DNA of 64,000 nt from Nelumbo lutea (Eukaryota; Streptophyta; Magnoliopsida; Proteales; Nelumbonaceae), in contig JAKGHH010000002.1 of assembly GCA_022828595.1 (NCBI GenBank), positions 72,884,383 through 72,948,382 of the forward strand, in the 5' to 3' direction. Shown piece after piece: positions 44,193 through 56,656 of the stretch. The notes under the pieces were generated by a model. That model made no database searches and had not been told where the DNA came from. It saw nothing but the letters and a program-made list of their open reading frames with translations. The position numbers were made by a program, and so were the translations under genes. Within the stretch, counting starts at the first letter, position 1; each line of letters opens with the position of its first letter.

Positions 44193-45976
44193 TTTCTGAT
44201 AAAAGAGCAAACATCAGTCCACAACCTAATTTGATTCATGTTCATTTCACAGATATGGATTTTAATCTACGATCCATTTCCATTTATTCATCTCTGAGAT
44301 TTCCCTCCTTCCTCGGTAACAGAGACTACGGGTTGTCTCTGGAAATGTAGGAAATCACATAGGGTGCATGGAGCCAACTGTTTCAGCTGCATAACCCCAC
44401 CACCTTTCTGTGAAGGATCACATCCACTCATCATATGAGTTTTCCCTTTGGCCTCTGTCAGACAAGGTTCAGAGTCATTTTCAAGTAAACATTTCTGTCC
44501 AGTGAGTGCTTACCCATCATGTTTGTGAATGCCAAGGTACCGTGAGAGAGTTCCCATTTTCTGGTGAAGCCCCTCTCACATCGGTCTATGACGCCCCTAT
44601 CATCTCATGAAACACTCAGACAAGCCCAACAACAAATGGATAGCCCATTTTTTGGTGTGTTTCCTCATTACTGAATGACCCATCCTCATGCTAATGATGA
44701 AAGGCCTTTAGAGAGTTCATCATATGAATTTTCCTATCACATGCACTCATATTAGCTGGAGGGAACAATTATTACGCCCTAGTTTGATTTAGGTCAAACC
44801 AAAGTGGCTCCCATTGACTTTCATAAAGTCATATTTCAATGGGCCTTAAATCAGCTAGGGTTCCACACGTAACCTCTTGATGAGGTGTGGGGCCCACCAC
44901 TGAGGGAGGTCATCCAATGACCAAAAGGGACACCATGGCAATGATGTGCATTCAGCCATGGTGTGCGCAAGAGCCACTGTCGAATGAGCATGGTCCAAAC
45001 ACTTATGGCCCATGTACGTAGCACATCACACATCCATACATCTCATGCAGGGATAAATTGGTCCAATCAATTAATCATCTGTAAGGCCCATTGGAAGCCC
45101 GTTTTAAATCTATAATACTAACCATTAATATTATTTAGGTATATGGGCTGAATTAGTGTTACCCAGTTCGGCCCATATAGCTTTATCCTTTGAAGTGGGC
45201 TTTTAGCAGTTTTAACTATTTAAAACTGGGCCTTTACAGGTTGGGCCGAATTAACCATTTAATTAAATATCAATCCTCATGCCCATTAGTGGGAAAATCA
45301 GGGCTGACTTTCAGCCTTGATTAAACCCTAGATTTGGTCCAAACAGTTTGAACCAATCTTGGTTCGAATGGGTCTAGGGTTTGATCTTTAATTAAATCTT
45401 TAATTCAAGAAAATAATCTGAAATTAAATAACTGATAAAAGAAAATCAAGAATCAGTTAAACAAGGCTGTTCGCACAATCCATCCTGCAAAACAGAGGTT
45501 AGATCACAATCTGCAGTTTCATAAATTGCAAATCGCAGATAGCGAATGTCCCATCTACGAAATCTCCTTCCAGCGCCGCCATCTTCGATCCAAAAAAATA
45601 AAAAATAAATAGAAATCCTATTTCTATTAATAATTACATCAGATTGAATGCCTATACATTGAGTCTAAAAAATAAAAAAATATATATTTACAGACCAAAT
45701 GTAATAAATAAATCAAGAAACTGCAAATCTTGTAGTTCTCCCTGCGCAAACCAAGAATTCGATCTCCTCTTGTACAAACAACCCATAAATCAAGAAAATC
45801 ATAAAGAACTATTCTAAACAAAAATCAGATTTATATAAAATTAATTTCAGATTATTTGCACATCAATTTTGGTAACAAATTTCCCAAAACCCATATCTGC
45901 GCAAATTGGGTAGAACGCCTTCTGCCCATTTGTGCACGTTCAGATGTGAAACAGAATGGTTCAAGATTTGAACCAT
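44193..45976 (-). other. Long untranslated leader of copia-1
   Basis: About 1.8 kb between PBS and gag ATG with no long frame. It aligns along most of its length with the leader of copia-2 (56,657-58,403). A short minus-strand frame (45,033-44,851) is also present in copia-2, but nucleotide similarity alone can explain that. Confidence 0.75.
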
Positions 45977-45989
45977 GGCTCTGATACCA
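45977..45989 (-). other. PBS of copia-1
   Basis: TGGTATCAGAGCC on the minus strand one base after the LTR end: complementary to the 3' end of plant initiator tRNA-Met, the usual primer for copia elements. Confidence 0.9.
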
Positions 45990-45990
45990 C

Positions 45991-46297
45991 TGAAGGGATA
46001 GGATATCCATCACATGGACGCCCAAAGATTGCAGAATAAGGGGGCGAATTTCAAAAATTTTTCTCTCCCTTCAACTGGGAATCGAATTCCCTATTTAGAA
46101 AATCATATTCTCAAGACCGACCCACTGGCTGTGAACATTCTAAACTAACACGAGTCTCATTAAGTGTCTAGTTTAAGGGTATTACACAGAAACATACCAA
46201 GGGAATATGAATCAAATATGCACTTTTATTCATTTACAATAAACTCATAAAGTACATCATCTTGATTGAAGCTAAGGGCATACAAAACTGTCTAACA
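45991..46297 (-). repeat. 5' LTR of copia-1 (internally deleted)
   Basis: Both ends match the 3' LTR, but the middle is missing: the LTR head (to ...GTCGGTC) is joined directly to the tail (CTTGAGAATATGATTTTCTA onward). Confidence 0.85.
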
Positions 46298-46302
46298 GAA
46301 AA

Positions 46303-46659
46303 TGGAGTCACTATTTTGAAGATAAATCAAATATTCAAAATTGGAATGAGGGCTCATTTACTTTTAAAAAATAAGAGGCAACACCTTCGTTGAATTACCC
46401 ATGAGCTTCCTAAATCTCAGACCCATATCTTAGGTGGCATAACATGGATTCATCCATCTTCTCACTTTTTAGCCCATAGTTTACATCCTAGGATATGATT
46501 TATGGAAACACTTTGTTTACTATCATTTTTACTTTAGTAATGATTGCCAAAGCGCACCTCATAACGTTTCGTATAAGTTTCCCAATACTAAGCAAATTTT
46601 GAGTCAAACCGGGAATACAATGACCATTAGAAATGAGTTTAGAAACTCCTTACTTAGTC
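46303..46659. other. Unassigned flank of copia-1
   Basis: No feature recognised. Confidence 0.4.
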
Positions 46660-48230
46660 TAGACTACAACAACTTGTATGCCCTTAGCTTCAATCAAATC
46701 AAATTGATGTACATAAACCATTATTAGTGAATAAACAAAATACATTATTATTTCATGTTCTAATCTGTATGTTTTCTGTGAATTACTCCTTAAACTGGAC
46801 ATTTATGAGGCTCGTGTTAGTTTATTATGCCATGGACCTTGGAGATAGATGGGAAAAATTGAAAAGTTGCTTGATTATAATATTGCACTAGGTATTGGAT
46901 TGAGCTACCTTTAATGTATCAATTAGTAAAATCCATCAAGGGTCAAATACCTGAGCATGTTGTAGTAGTTTGGAAAATTACTTGAGTGGGTGATCATAGT
47001 GATAGGATCAACATCTTTGTTAGACAAAGTGAATATTAGGCTTTTCACTCTCTTTAATGGAAACCTAAAGTATCGGTAGTAAATTTCAACTTTATTTGAA
47101 ATGTAATTTGCAAAATATTTTTATATGTTATATTACTATTTTATGAAAAAAGTTTGCAAAAAATTTTAATCTAGGGATCCACTTGAGCAGAGAGTGTGAC
47201 ACTGCATTGTGTAGTCAGGGAAGAGGTCTTTTCCTATGGGCAATGTTCTGATGATTATGGATCGAGAGGTTAGGTGTAAAAAACCATTATAGGGCTTATT
47301 ACTTTATGGGATTTATATTACATAAGTCTGTTATCTATGTGCCTTCATAGGTTAAATGAATACATGAATCATTTAACTGTAAATGTTGGACCAAACTGAG
47401 CCCAAGCTAATTTGGTTAGGGGTTCACTGGCCTGAGCAATGAATTTGGCTAATCTCTTCTAGAGGTATGGTCGAACTCTTATGAACTTGTGTGAGACCTT
47501 TTTGGGTCCCACACTATACAATATTCAAGCCCAAATGGCTATGCAACACCTTGGGATGTGAACCATTATATAAAATGGGCATAAAGCCCATTATTAATTT
47601 GATTAGTGAAGTGATCACAAGACAACTTAAGTTGTCATATAACTTGTGTTAAAAATGGGCATGAATCTAGGTATGGAACACCTATCCTCTTAAGAGGATA
47701 ATGCTTACAATTAAAGATTGAGTTCTTATCCAAATTTGATTTGGATTAGCTCTAATTAGATTAGGAAAGTGATCTGTATAAAGGAGAAAGAGGAAAGAGA
47801 GAGTCTAATTTAGCTAATTCTCTGCACTCTCTTACTCTCTTCTCTTCTCCCTTATATCCCAAAAACTCTAATTTGACCTAGACTTGATAAGAGCTATTTT
47901 TTATTAGTTCTTCACTATGTTTTTTGCAAGAAAAACATCAGGGTATATCAGGTTCACATACCCTCTTCGTTCCAAGCAAATTGGAAACCAAATTTTGCTG
48001 AAATGATATTACTAAATCGGCTTCACATACACACTACGCCATTTTTAGTGGGGGGTTGGTTTTGGGACTGATATTGGGTGTAAACTACTACTCTGGGAGC
48101 TGCATTTTTGTGGTCTCTGTATCAGGTAAATTAGTTTTAATTTGGGTTTCAAGTCTAGTCTAGTTCAATGCAAGAATGGTCCCAAAATTTCATATTTCAA
48201 AATTACCGAGAAAATTGGTTCTCAAGTTGG
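46660..48230 (+). repeat. Old copia LTR remnant, plus strand
   Basis: CTTGTATGCCCTTAGCTTCA, TAAACTGGACATTTATGAGG, GAGTGGGTGATCATAGTGAT and CTTTGTTAGACAAAG match the start and middle of the copia-1 and copia-2 LTRs. The far part matches 370-760. Confidence 0.7.
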
Positions 48231-48570
48231 GTTAGAAAATTTTTGAACATTTGGTTAGCCATTAAACCTAGTTCAGCAATGTCAAATCTTTGGGGTTGAT
48301 TTTCATGGGTTTTATGCATCCAATGAAAGTCTTGACCAACATTTCTTAAGAAGGGATTCCAATAACATAAAACATAAATTTAAATCACCAATAAATAAGG
48401 GTATCTTTGGTTTTTTGGGTTTTTTCTTAAAGTTTAGTAAACTTAATTTTATTGATCTAAGTGTTGTGATAGGTTAAGAATGGGGCTGATATCAGCCCCC
48501 ACCCTCTTGAGGTCTCATGTTGTGACAGATGAAGGGGTAATTAAATCTAGTGTGTTAAAATAAGATCTTT

Positions 48571-49400
48571 CTAGTTTAACAATCAAGGGTTTTTTAGGTC
48601 TTTGAGTATGGTGGTGAGGTATGGTTGGTTAAATAAAGATTTGATATTGGAGATCTATGGATAATAATCTCTAATGAACAATATTTGCTAAAATAGAATC
48701 TTGTTTGAATGATGAATTAAACGAGGGAATTTTGTGATGAAATTTTGTGGGTAGGTATTTTTAGACATCTTAAATCTAATGGAAGAGTCAAATATCTGAT
48801 AAGAGATCTAGATTAAAAGATTTGGCTTAGATCAACTTTTAGCTTATGACTTGTTAATTAATGAAAAGGCTTTAAATGAACTCTTTCTTATTTAATGGTT
48901 AAATGGATGAATTTAGTCATGAAATTTGATGTTCTAGGGTTTTTTTGTTCTTTGATTATGGTAGTAAGGTCTAATTGGTCAAATGAGGTTTGGTAATAGA
49001 TATCTATAGCTTAATATGTTCTAGTCAATGAGGTTTGTTAAAACAAAATTTTGGTTTGATGGTAGGTCAAACGAAGGAATTTTATGATGAAATTTAGTGG
49101 CTAGGTCAAAAGGTTGGACCATTGATTAAAGGTGTGGATTGAAAGATTTTGATTCAGATAAAGGCTTGAGCTTTTCGCTTATTAATTAATGAAAGGGCCT
49201 AAACTAGAATGTTGCTTATTTTGGAAGGAAATAGAGGAATTTAAGACTAGAGTTGGATGAATGGTTTATTCTGAGGATTTTGGACTTGATGATAGGTGCT
49301 TAATCCCATAACTTCTTGTGTGATTTAATCATAAATGCCAAATTAGAATATTTATTGATAAGATGATTAAACAGTTGAATTTTAAGTTGAAATTTGGCGT
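48571..49400. repeat. Diverged ~350-bp tandem repeat
   Basis: GGAATTTTGTGATGAAATTT at 48,726, GGAATTTTATGATGAAATTT at 49,076 and TGAATTTTAAGTTGAAATTT at 49,376 mark three units (350 and 300 spacing). TTAATTAATGAAA and a TTTGATTATGGTRGT-like block recur with similar spacing. Confidence 0.65.
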
Positions 49401-49929
49401 GTGTGCACAAATTGAGATGTGGAGTCGGGAAAATGGTTCAAATCTAATAAAGAATTTAATGATCTTGGTTGTCTAGTTCTATTCATCCAAGGCCATTAAA
49501 ATAAAGTCTTAGCATTTTTAAGGTTAATCGTCATAGATTTAAGATGAGATTTGGAGATTAATTGTATCTTAATATCCTTAAAGGAATTATTAGAATTTGT
49601 AAAGTTAAGGTTTTATCATTGCATAGATCAGGACCATTAGAGAGGAGGTTGGAGTTATGAATGGTAAATCTTTGAAGTTTGGTCATGAAAATTCAACGTG
49701 TAACTATGTTTTTTTTCTTACATTTAGGGGTTACATTTGTAGTATCAGATGTTAATCTTAATGTTTTTTCTAACTAGGGGTTAAGTTTATTGTTGTAGTT
49801 TAGTCGGGCATTTAACATAGAAATTGTTCTAAAAAGAGGAAAGTTTTGGTTTTGACAAGTCTCAAATTGGTTTGGTCATTTTTCAAGCTTTGGGGTATCG
49901 AAAGAGAATATAAAGAGTTGGAGTGAAGG

Positions 49930-51735
49930 GACCGATAAAAAATTGGGTGTTGATAATGGACACTTGAATTTTAGAAGTCTTCCATTATTAAATGACAAGA
50001 ATATGGTGATTGGACTTCTTCATATGGATAGAGAACATAAAGTATGTAGAGGCTGCATCTATGGGAAATATCATAAGCTACCAGTTTTAGAGAGATCATG
50101 TCATTTAAAGGCACACCATTGGACGCTGATATTATGGTCCAATGAGGACACCTTCCTTCAACAATAAGAGATATTTTCTTCTCTTTATTGATGATTGTAC
50201 TAGAATAATGTGGGTAGTATATCTTAGATGCAAAATCCTAAGCATTGCCCACTTTTGTTTAATTTCAAACATTTGATGAAAAACAAAGTGACAACAAATT
50301 AAAAATCTTAAGGATTAATAGAAGAAAAGAGTTTGCATAGAGAGAACTTTGGAAGTTTTGTAAAGAAGAAAGCATCAAAAGAAAATTGACAATAAAACAG
50401 ACCCTACAAAAAATGAGGTAGTTGAAAAAAGAAATAGAACCATTGTAGAAATGACAAAGCATGATGCAAGGTAAAAACCTTTCAAAAAATTTTTGGGCTG
50501 ATGTAGTTTAAACTGTTGTTCACATATTAAATTGTGCTCCTACCAAAGTAATGTAAAACAACATACTTTTTTGAAGCATGGCACAGGAAAAAACCTATTA
50601 GCTCATTCAATGTCTTTGACTACATTGCTTATTCTCACATTTCTTTACAAAAGAGAGAAAAATGTGTTGGCAAAGGTAAAAAATGTATTTTCCTTGGCTA
50701 CAATGATGAATCCAAAGATTACTAGCTACTGAATTCAACTATAAATGAATTTATAATTTCAAGAGATGTGATATTTGATGAAGAGGGGACATGGAACTTT
50801 GAAGAAAATTCCTCACAAACAAAGAAATACCTAATAGAAGATGAATAAGTGATGCTTAATGACCATGAGCATGACACAACTACTTCAAATGTGAGGTTAG
50901 CAAATACAAGAAGACCAAGTCCAACAAGTTTTAGTCCAATAAACCAAGATCCATTGCAAGTAAACCCAGATGGTGTAGATTCAAATACTCCACTAAGGAA
51001 GCCCTAAGTAATTCATGTGATCTTACATTTCTTGCACTTGAACCGCAAAATTTTGAAGAAGTATTTAGATGAAAGAAAATAATAGATGAACCAATCTATA
51101 AAAGCCTTATTTGTTCCTTGATTTATCTCACCAACATAAGGCTAGATGTTGTTCTTGTTGTAAGCAATGTTTCAAGATACACAAATAAGCCAAGTAAAGT
51201 TCGTTTTGGAGCAACAAAGAGAAATCTTAGATATGTGAAAGGAAGTAGGAACTTTGGGCTAAAATATGAAAGTAAAAATGATTGCAAGCTGATTGGTTTT
51301 TTAAATAGTGATTGGGCTGGTTCCATAGATGATCAAGAAAGCAAAACTGGATATATTTTTTCCTTAGGAAGTAAAATAATTTCTTGGTCACCCAAGAGCA
51401 AAATGCTATAACACACTTTTTAGCTTAGGTAGAATACATTTCAGCCACAAGTACATCTTGTTAAGCAATTTGGCTTAGAAGACTTTTGAAAGACCTTCAA
51501 TATGTGCAAAATGTCCTAACTACAATCTACTGTGACAACTCTTTAGCAATTGCAATGACCAAAAACCTAATTTTCATAAAAGAACAAAGCATATTGAGCT
51601 AAGACAGCAATTCATCAAAGAGTTAGCTGAGAAAGTAGAAATTGAATTGGAGTTCATCAAGACTGAAGACCAACTTGCCGATATCTTCACCAAGCCTCTA
51701 GCTTCTAAAAAGTTTGTGCATTTGAGATCTTGAAT
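49930..51735 (+). pseudogene. Degraded copia pol without LTRs
   Basis: Pieces in order: GAG-pre-integrase (HMDREHKVCRGCIYGKYHKL, about 50,020), integrase core end (VVEKRNRTIVEMTKH, about 50,430), and the RT end plus RNase H (50,990-51,411: YLTNIRLDVVLVVSNVSRY, LIGFLNSDWAGSIDDQESKT), closing with QLADIFTKPLASKKF near 51,680. Stops and frame changes throughout, and most of RT (palm with YVDD) is absent. It belongs to a different copia family from copia-1. Confidence 0.8.
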
Positions 51736-52284
51736 GAAAAACAAATTAAGTGAAGGTATTGAGAAGTCAAGTGTGGGTAATTTTGTAGTTTTCCTTAATC
51801 TTTTTCTCTTCATTCTATCTTTAACTTTCAACTTTTCCTCTACAAGATTTTGTCTTTTCTTTGGTTATTCTCACCACACTTTCATTACTCCAACACATAT
51901 ATTAGTGGAAAGATGGTTGTGCGGATGCATGGAACTAGATGGGTTGGAAATAAAATCAAATACAACAGGCTGGGCAACTTATCGCAAGTGAATATGTTAG
52001 TGTTTTATACACATGGGACCCATGTGGAACTTACACCTTATGCATATGGAACACTAGTGTATTCACTCATGATAGGTTGCCTAGCCTATTGTGCATGATT
52101 TTGTCTACAACATATATAGACTCATAATGTATGTAAATTTTAATTTATGCCAGTAATATTTTCAAAAATCTAGAAAAAAAAGAAAAAAAGAGTAAAGCTT
52201 GTTAATTATGTTCTATTGTGCCACGTAAGTAATTAGCTACAAATCGGCCCCACTGTTCTCAAACATGTAATTATTATTATTGTT

Positions 52285-52320
<36 letters not shown>

Positions 52321-52535
52321 ACTTTTCTTTTAAAAAGTTCCTGAAGGCTCACCAACAAATTTCCCAGTTACATTGAATTTCAAAAATAATAGGAATTAGG
52401 AAATCAGGTGGACATAATCAAGCTACAATAGAAGGGCAAGGTTTTTTAGATATGGGGGTATGAACATCCAAGAGGCGAAATAATATCCTCAAACAATAGA
52501 TTAATCAATGATTGCACATCACCTTGAATGACAAC
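51736..52535. other. Unassigned, with (TTA/TTG)n microsatellite at 52,271-52,320
   Basis: The trinucleotide run passes from TTA to TTG units. Nothing else recognised. Confidence 0.6.
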
Positions 52536-53421
52536 TGATGCGGCACGATCCGGGCACTCCTAACTGGCTGCTGACTGGCTCCTTGTTGGCAGCGGACAGC
52601 ACCTAAGAAGATGAAGAAGAAGGATTTCCGGGGATTTGCTTGGCGGGAATACTCCGAAGCTTAAGTTAGAACGCTAGGGAAGGAAAAAAGAGTGCGAAAG
52701 CTAAGAGTGTAGGTCGCGCTTTATCACTGTGCTCAAGAGGTTAGCTCGCGAGCAAGTAAAGACTCAAGTTGAGAGTATGAGAGCGTGTAAGTATTCAAGT
52801 ATCTGAAGATCTCCTCCCCTTCGCCTCAAGGGCTTTTATAGGGGCGTTCTTGTCAAATCGGGCGTAACCGCCACTGGGCTCCTGTCGCAGCCGTTACCTG
52901 CCAGGCCTGCGCAGGTAATCATTACAACGTACTACCTGCTTGGATGAGTGACACGTCCCAAAGGGGGCAGGCACGCCTCCACCTGCCGAAAGACGTGGGT
53001 GCAGACTGTCGAAAGGACAAGGGCTGCGTCGTCAGTCGAGAGACATGGCGCAGTCTGACCGGCACAGTCTTGTCAGATAGAAGCTTCCTGAGAACGTCGC
53101 GTAGCCCATTCGTGAGCTACTTCATACCAAGCTTAGGGGTACTTCGGGGTGACCCTTACCAAGGTTGGTCTCTAGGGTGACTTATCCGTTTGAGGGCTGG
53201 AGCGAGCTGGTTTCCTTAGCTCACAAGTTGAAGCAGTCTTGGAGTATTCCCTTCTAGGTAGCTTGGGGGACTCGGAGCTCGTATTGTAGCAAGTTCCCTC
53301 TATAGCGAGCTGCTCTATAGGCTCATTAGTTGTGGTCAAGCTATGATGCTGAGTTGTTGTTTGTGCTGAGTCAGGTCCACGTGTCATCGTTTCATAGGTC
53401 GGGTCAAATCATCCTCCATCA
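52536..53421 (-). repeat. 3' LTR of gypsy-2
   Basis: 886 bases, TGATGGAGGATGATTTGACC to ...GTGCCGCATCA on the minus strand. TATA-like CTATAAAA at 52,841-52,834. Confidence 0.88.
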
Positions 53422-53437
53422 ATTGCCCCCCACTCCT
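53422..53437 (-). other. Polypurine tract of gypsy-2
   Basis: GAGGAGTGGGGGGCAAT directly before the LTR start on the minus strand. Confidence 0.8.
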
Positions 53438-53742
53438 CGAGCTAAGAGTGCTGCCTTAGCGCGAGGAGTTCATGAAGTATGACGGATTGATTTGACCAAA
53501 ATTCAAACTTGACTGACTGCTCATATTAAATGCGTTCGCGGGAATCAGGGGATTTTCTGACTTTTTGAATTCCCAAAACACGCTGAAGTGGCTCTTAACT
53601 TTGGATGTCGTGCAACCGTCATTACCTCAATCATGGGAGACATGCAGCCAATCTCTTTTTGGTTTCAGAAGGCGTGCGATCAGCTCACCTGCAAACCATC
53701 AGATATGCCTTAATCTAGGCCGTTGATTCGAAGGCGCGGAGA

Positions 53743-53752
53743 CTATAAATAG
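53743..53752 (+). promoter_or_regulatory. TATA box of the gypsy-2 antisense gene
   Basis: CTATAAATAG on the plus strand, 139 bases before the ATG at 53,891 and identical to the box in gypsy-1. Confidence 0.75.
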
Positions 53753-54692
53753 GAGGGCCCTCTAGGCCTCACTTTCTCTCACGCCATCTTGCTGTCTTCG
53801 GATTCTAAGGCCACACATCTTTCTAGTCCACTCGAGTTCCTCAGTTTACTTCATCCCGTCTTTTTCGGTGAGTCTTGATCACTGCCAATCATGTATGGGT
53901 ACCCGTACCATACTCACTACCGGGGCAGTAACCAAGATGATGATGCCCCCTCGAGCTTGGGAGGAGCCTGGGAACATGTCCCAGAGGCTCGGGAGACCTC
54001 CATCGATGTGGCCTCTACTTCCCGGGGAAGGGATTCTGATACTTTCGGCCCATCCTCTATGATAGCGAAGAGACTCAGGTCTCTAATCCGCTACTTCCAC
54101 CTTCTTGGGGACCTTGTCTACAGCCTCCCCACTGGTAACTTCCCGTGGAAGCACGGTCCTAATGATATAGTTATCTTCCAGGAACAGCTCGAGGCTGGGC
54201 TATGTCTCCCCCTGCACCCCTTAATAGGGGAGGTGATGAACCATTTTAACATCACCATCGATCAGCTTCATCCCAATGCCATTCGAAACATGGTTGGCAC
54301 TATATCCTTGTATTATGAGTACTGTCTCCCTTCGAACCTAGATAGTTTTTCCTCTATTCTTTGTATAAAAAATGCCACTCCCGGGGCTCTACTAGAGAAG
54401 CGTTTTCATTATCTTTCTCCCCGTTGCGGCTATAAGCTCTTGCATGAGCTACCAAATAAGATTCCCGCCTGGAAGCGGAATTATTTTGTGTTCCATAACC
54501 CCGAGGGGTGGTCCTTCCCAACTTCTTGGAGGGGTTCCGTCCAGGACTCTAGGGTCGAGCTAGACCCTAAAATTTGGAAAACGATGTTGTCCTGGGCATT
54601 GGTAGGCTTCCTCTATTCGGACTACCTGATCGAGGAGAAGCTCGCGTAGGCTGGCCTGAGCCCGGGTAGGTTGTCTTTTTTGGTCGCGTAGT

Positions 54693-56642
54693 TGTTAAAC
54701 AGTTTTGTATGCCCTTAACTTCAATCATAATGATGTACTTTATGAGTTTATTGTAAATGAATAAAAGTGCATATTTGATTCATGTTCCCTTGGTATGTTT
54801 CTATGAAATACCCTTAAACTGGATACCTAATGAGACTCGTATTAGTTTAGAATGTTCACAGCCAGTGGGTCGGTCTGGGGAGACCTATCCTGATAAGGCT
54901 GAAACTGTTGTGCCACCAAGTCGGTTGGGGTGTCCTGTCTCAGCTGCCAAGGTGAGACCCAAGGCACATATAGCGTAGGATTAATTGAATCTTTGAACTG
55001 GACCAGATTTCTAGTGTTGGCCTAGACCTTAGAGATTAATGGGCAAAACTAGAAAGTTACACCTGACCCCTAGACTCGATTATGATACTACACTAGGTGT
55101 TGGATTGGGTTGTCTTTGATGTACCAATCAGTGAGATCCTTAGCGGGGTCAAAACCTGGGTATGTTGGGATAGTCTGTGAATTCATCTGAGTGGGTGATC
55201 ATAGTGACAGGATCAGCCCCTTTGTCGGACAAAGGTAATGATCGGGGATGCACTCTCACTAATTGAAACCAAGACTGCCGGCAGCTGATTTCAATCGTTG
55301 AGATTTGTTTTTGCAAAATATATTTTATATGAGATATAAAAGTATATATATATATATATATATATATTTATTTATTATGGTTTCTAAAATGTTTGCAAAA
55401 GGTTTTAATTTCCGGGATCCATATAAGTAGAGAGTCCAACACTGTTCCTTGTAGCCGAGGGAGAGGTCCTCTCTTGTCGGGCAGTGTTTGATCATTAAGG
55501 GCTGAGAGGTTAAGTGTAAGACCATTGAGGGTAATACCTGATGGGCTAATCTTGCATCTGCCACAGTCCCTGGGTGTTACAAGGTGGCTTTGGCCAAGGA
55601 CCACTTAGTGTAAGTGTTGGGCCCATAGAGCCCATTTGATGGGTTTCAGGGGGAGCACTATCCATAACAGTGTATTTGGCTAGGCCTTGTAACAAAGGCT
55701 GGACTGAACCCATGTGGCTGATGTGTAGATCAATGTTTGGGTCCCACACCATACAAGGAAGCCCAACTGGGTAGCAGTTAGGAAGGTTAAGTGAGTACAT
55801 AAGCTTAATGGGCCTAAAGCCCATTTCGAACTGGACTTATTTAATAAGTTAAATATGGGCGAATTCTGAGATGCATCAGCAGATAGGATAGGGCCTTAAC
55901 CCTATCCACTCAGAGAGTCCAGATTTAAATGTGATTTGGATCTAGAAACCTCCTAATAAGATTAGGAGAAGGTTGATCCAATCTGTAGATAAGATAAGGG
56001 TTTATCCTTATCACCTAAAGAGATGTTTTGATCCAAATAAGATTTGGATCAGCAACTCCTAATTGGATTAGGAGCTGATCCTTTGGGATTGCAAATAAGG
56101 AGGGGGCGGCAGCCTTTAGAGAAGACATACTCACATCCTCTTTAGAGTTGAAATCATAGAAGAAAGATTTCTACAATCCCTGCAAAGATCTTTCTTGTCG
56201 CCTCCATCCTACAGCCGCCAGACATCCAATTCGATCTCCAGTTGTGGGAGAAGCCAAGATTCGATCTTGACATCAGTTCTTTGAGAAAGAATTGATAGGA
56301 ATCTGTGCTCGCGTGCCATCCTGCTGTTTCTTGCGAAGTATAGAACTCTTGGAGAGAAATACTACTAATTCTGCTCCATCCTACACTGCGCCATCTTCAG
56401 TGGGAGCAGTCTTTGGATCCTTCCTTGGGCATGAACACCTTCGTTGGGAGATACTATTTCTCCGTATCAGGTATAATCTTCTCCTACTCCTTTTGGTTCA
56501 GTTTATAGTTCAAGATTGATCCTTGAAAATATGATTCTCTAAATAGGGAATGCGATTCCTAGTTGAAGGGAGAGAAAATTTTTTGAAATTCGCCCCTTTG
56601 TTCTGCAAGATTTGGACGTCCATACGATGGATCTCTCATTCA
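54693..56642 (+). repeat. 5' LTR of copia-2
   Basis: 1,950 bases, TGTTAAACAGTTTTGTATGC to GGATCTCTCATTCA. Shares most blocks with the copia-1 3' LTR. Contains an (AT) run at about 55,346-55,368. Confidence 0.9.
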
Positions 56643-56643
56643 G

Positions 56644-56656
56644 TGGTATCAGAGCC
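56644..56656 (+). other. PBS of copia-2
   Basis: TGGTATCAGAGCC, one base after the LTR: the initiator tRNA-Met type. Confidence 0.92.

Larger units (their letters stand above)
38788..46297 (-). mobile_element. Ty1/copia element copia-1 with GAAAA target duplication
   Basis: Minus-strand order: 5' LTR (46,297-45,991), PBS, ~1.8-kb leader, gag, protease, integrase, RT, RNase H, 3' LTR (40,511-38,788). GAAAA flanks it at 38,783-38,787 and 46,298-46,302. Integrase before RT defines copia. The 5' LTR is about 1.4 kb shorter than the 3' LTR through an internal deletion. Confidence 0.92.
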
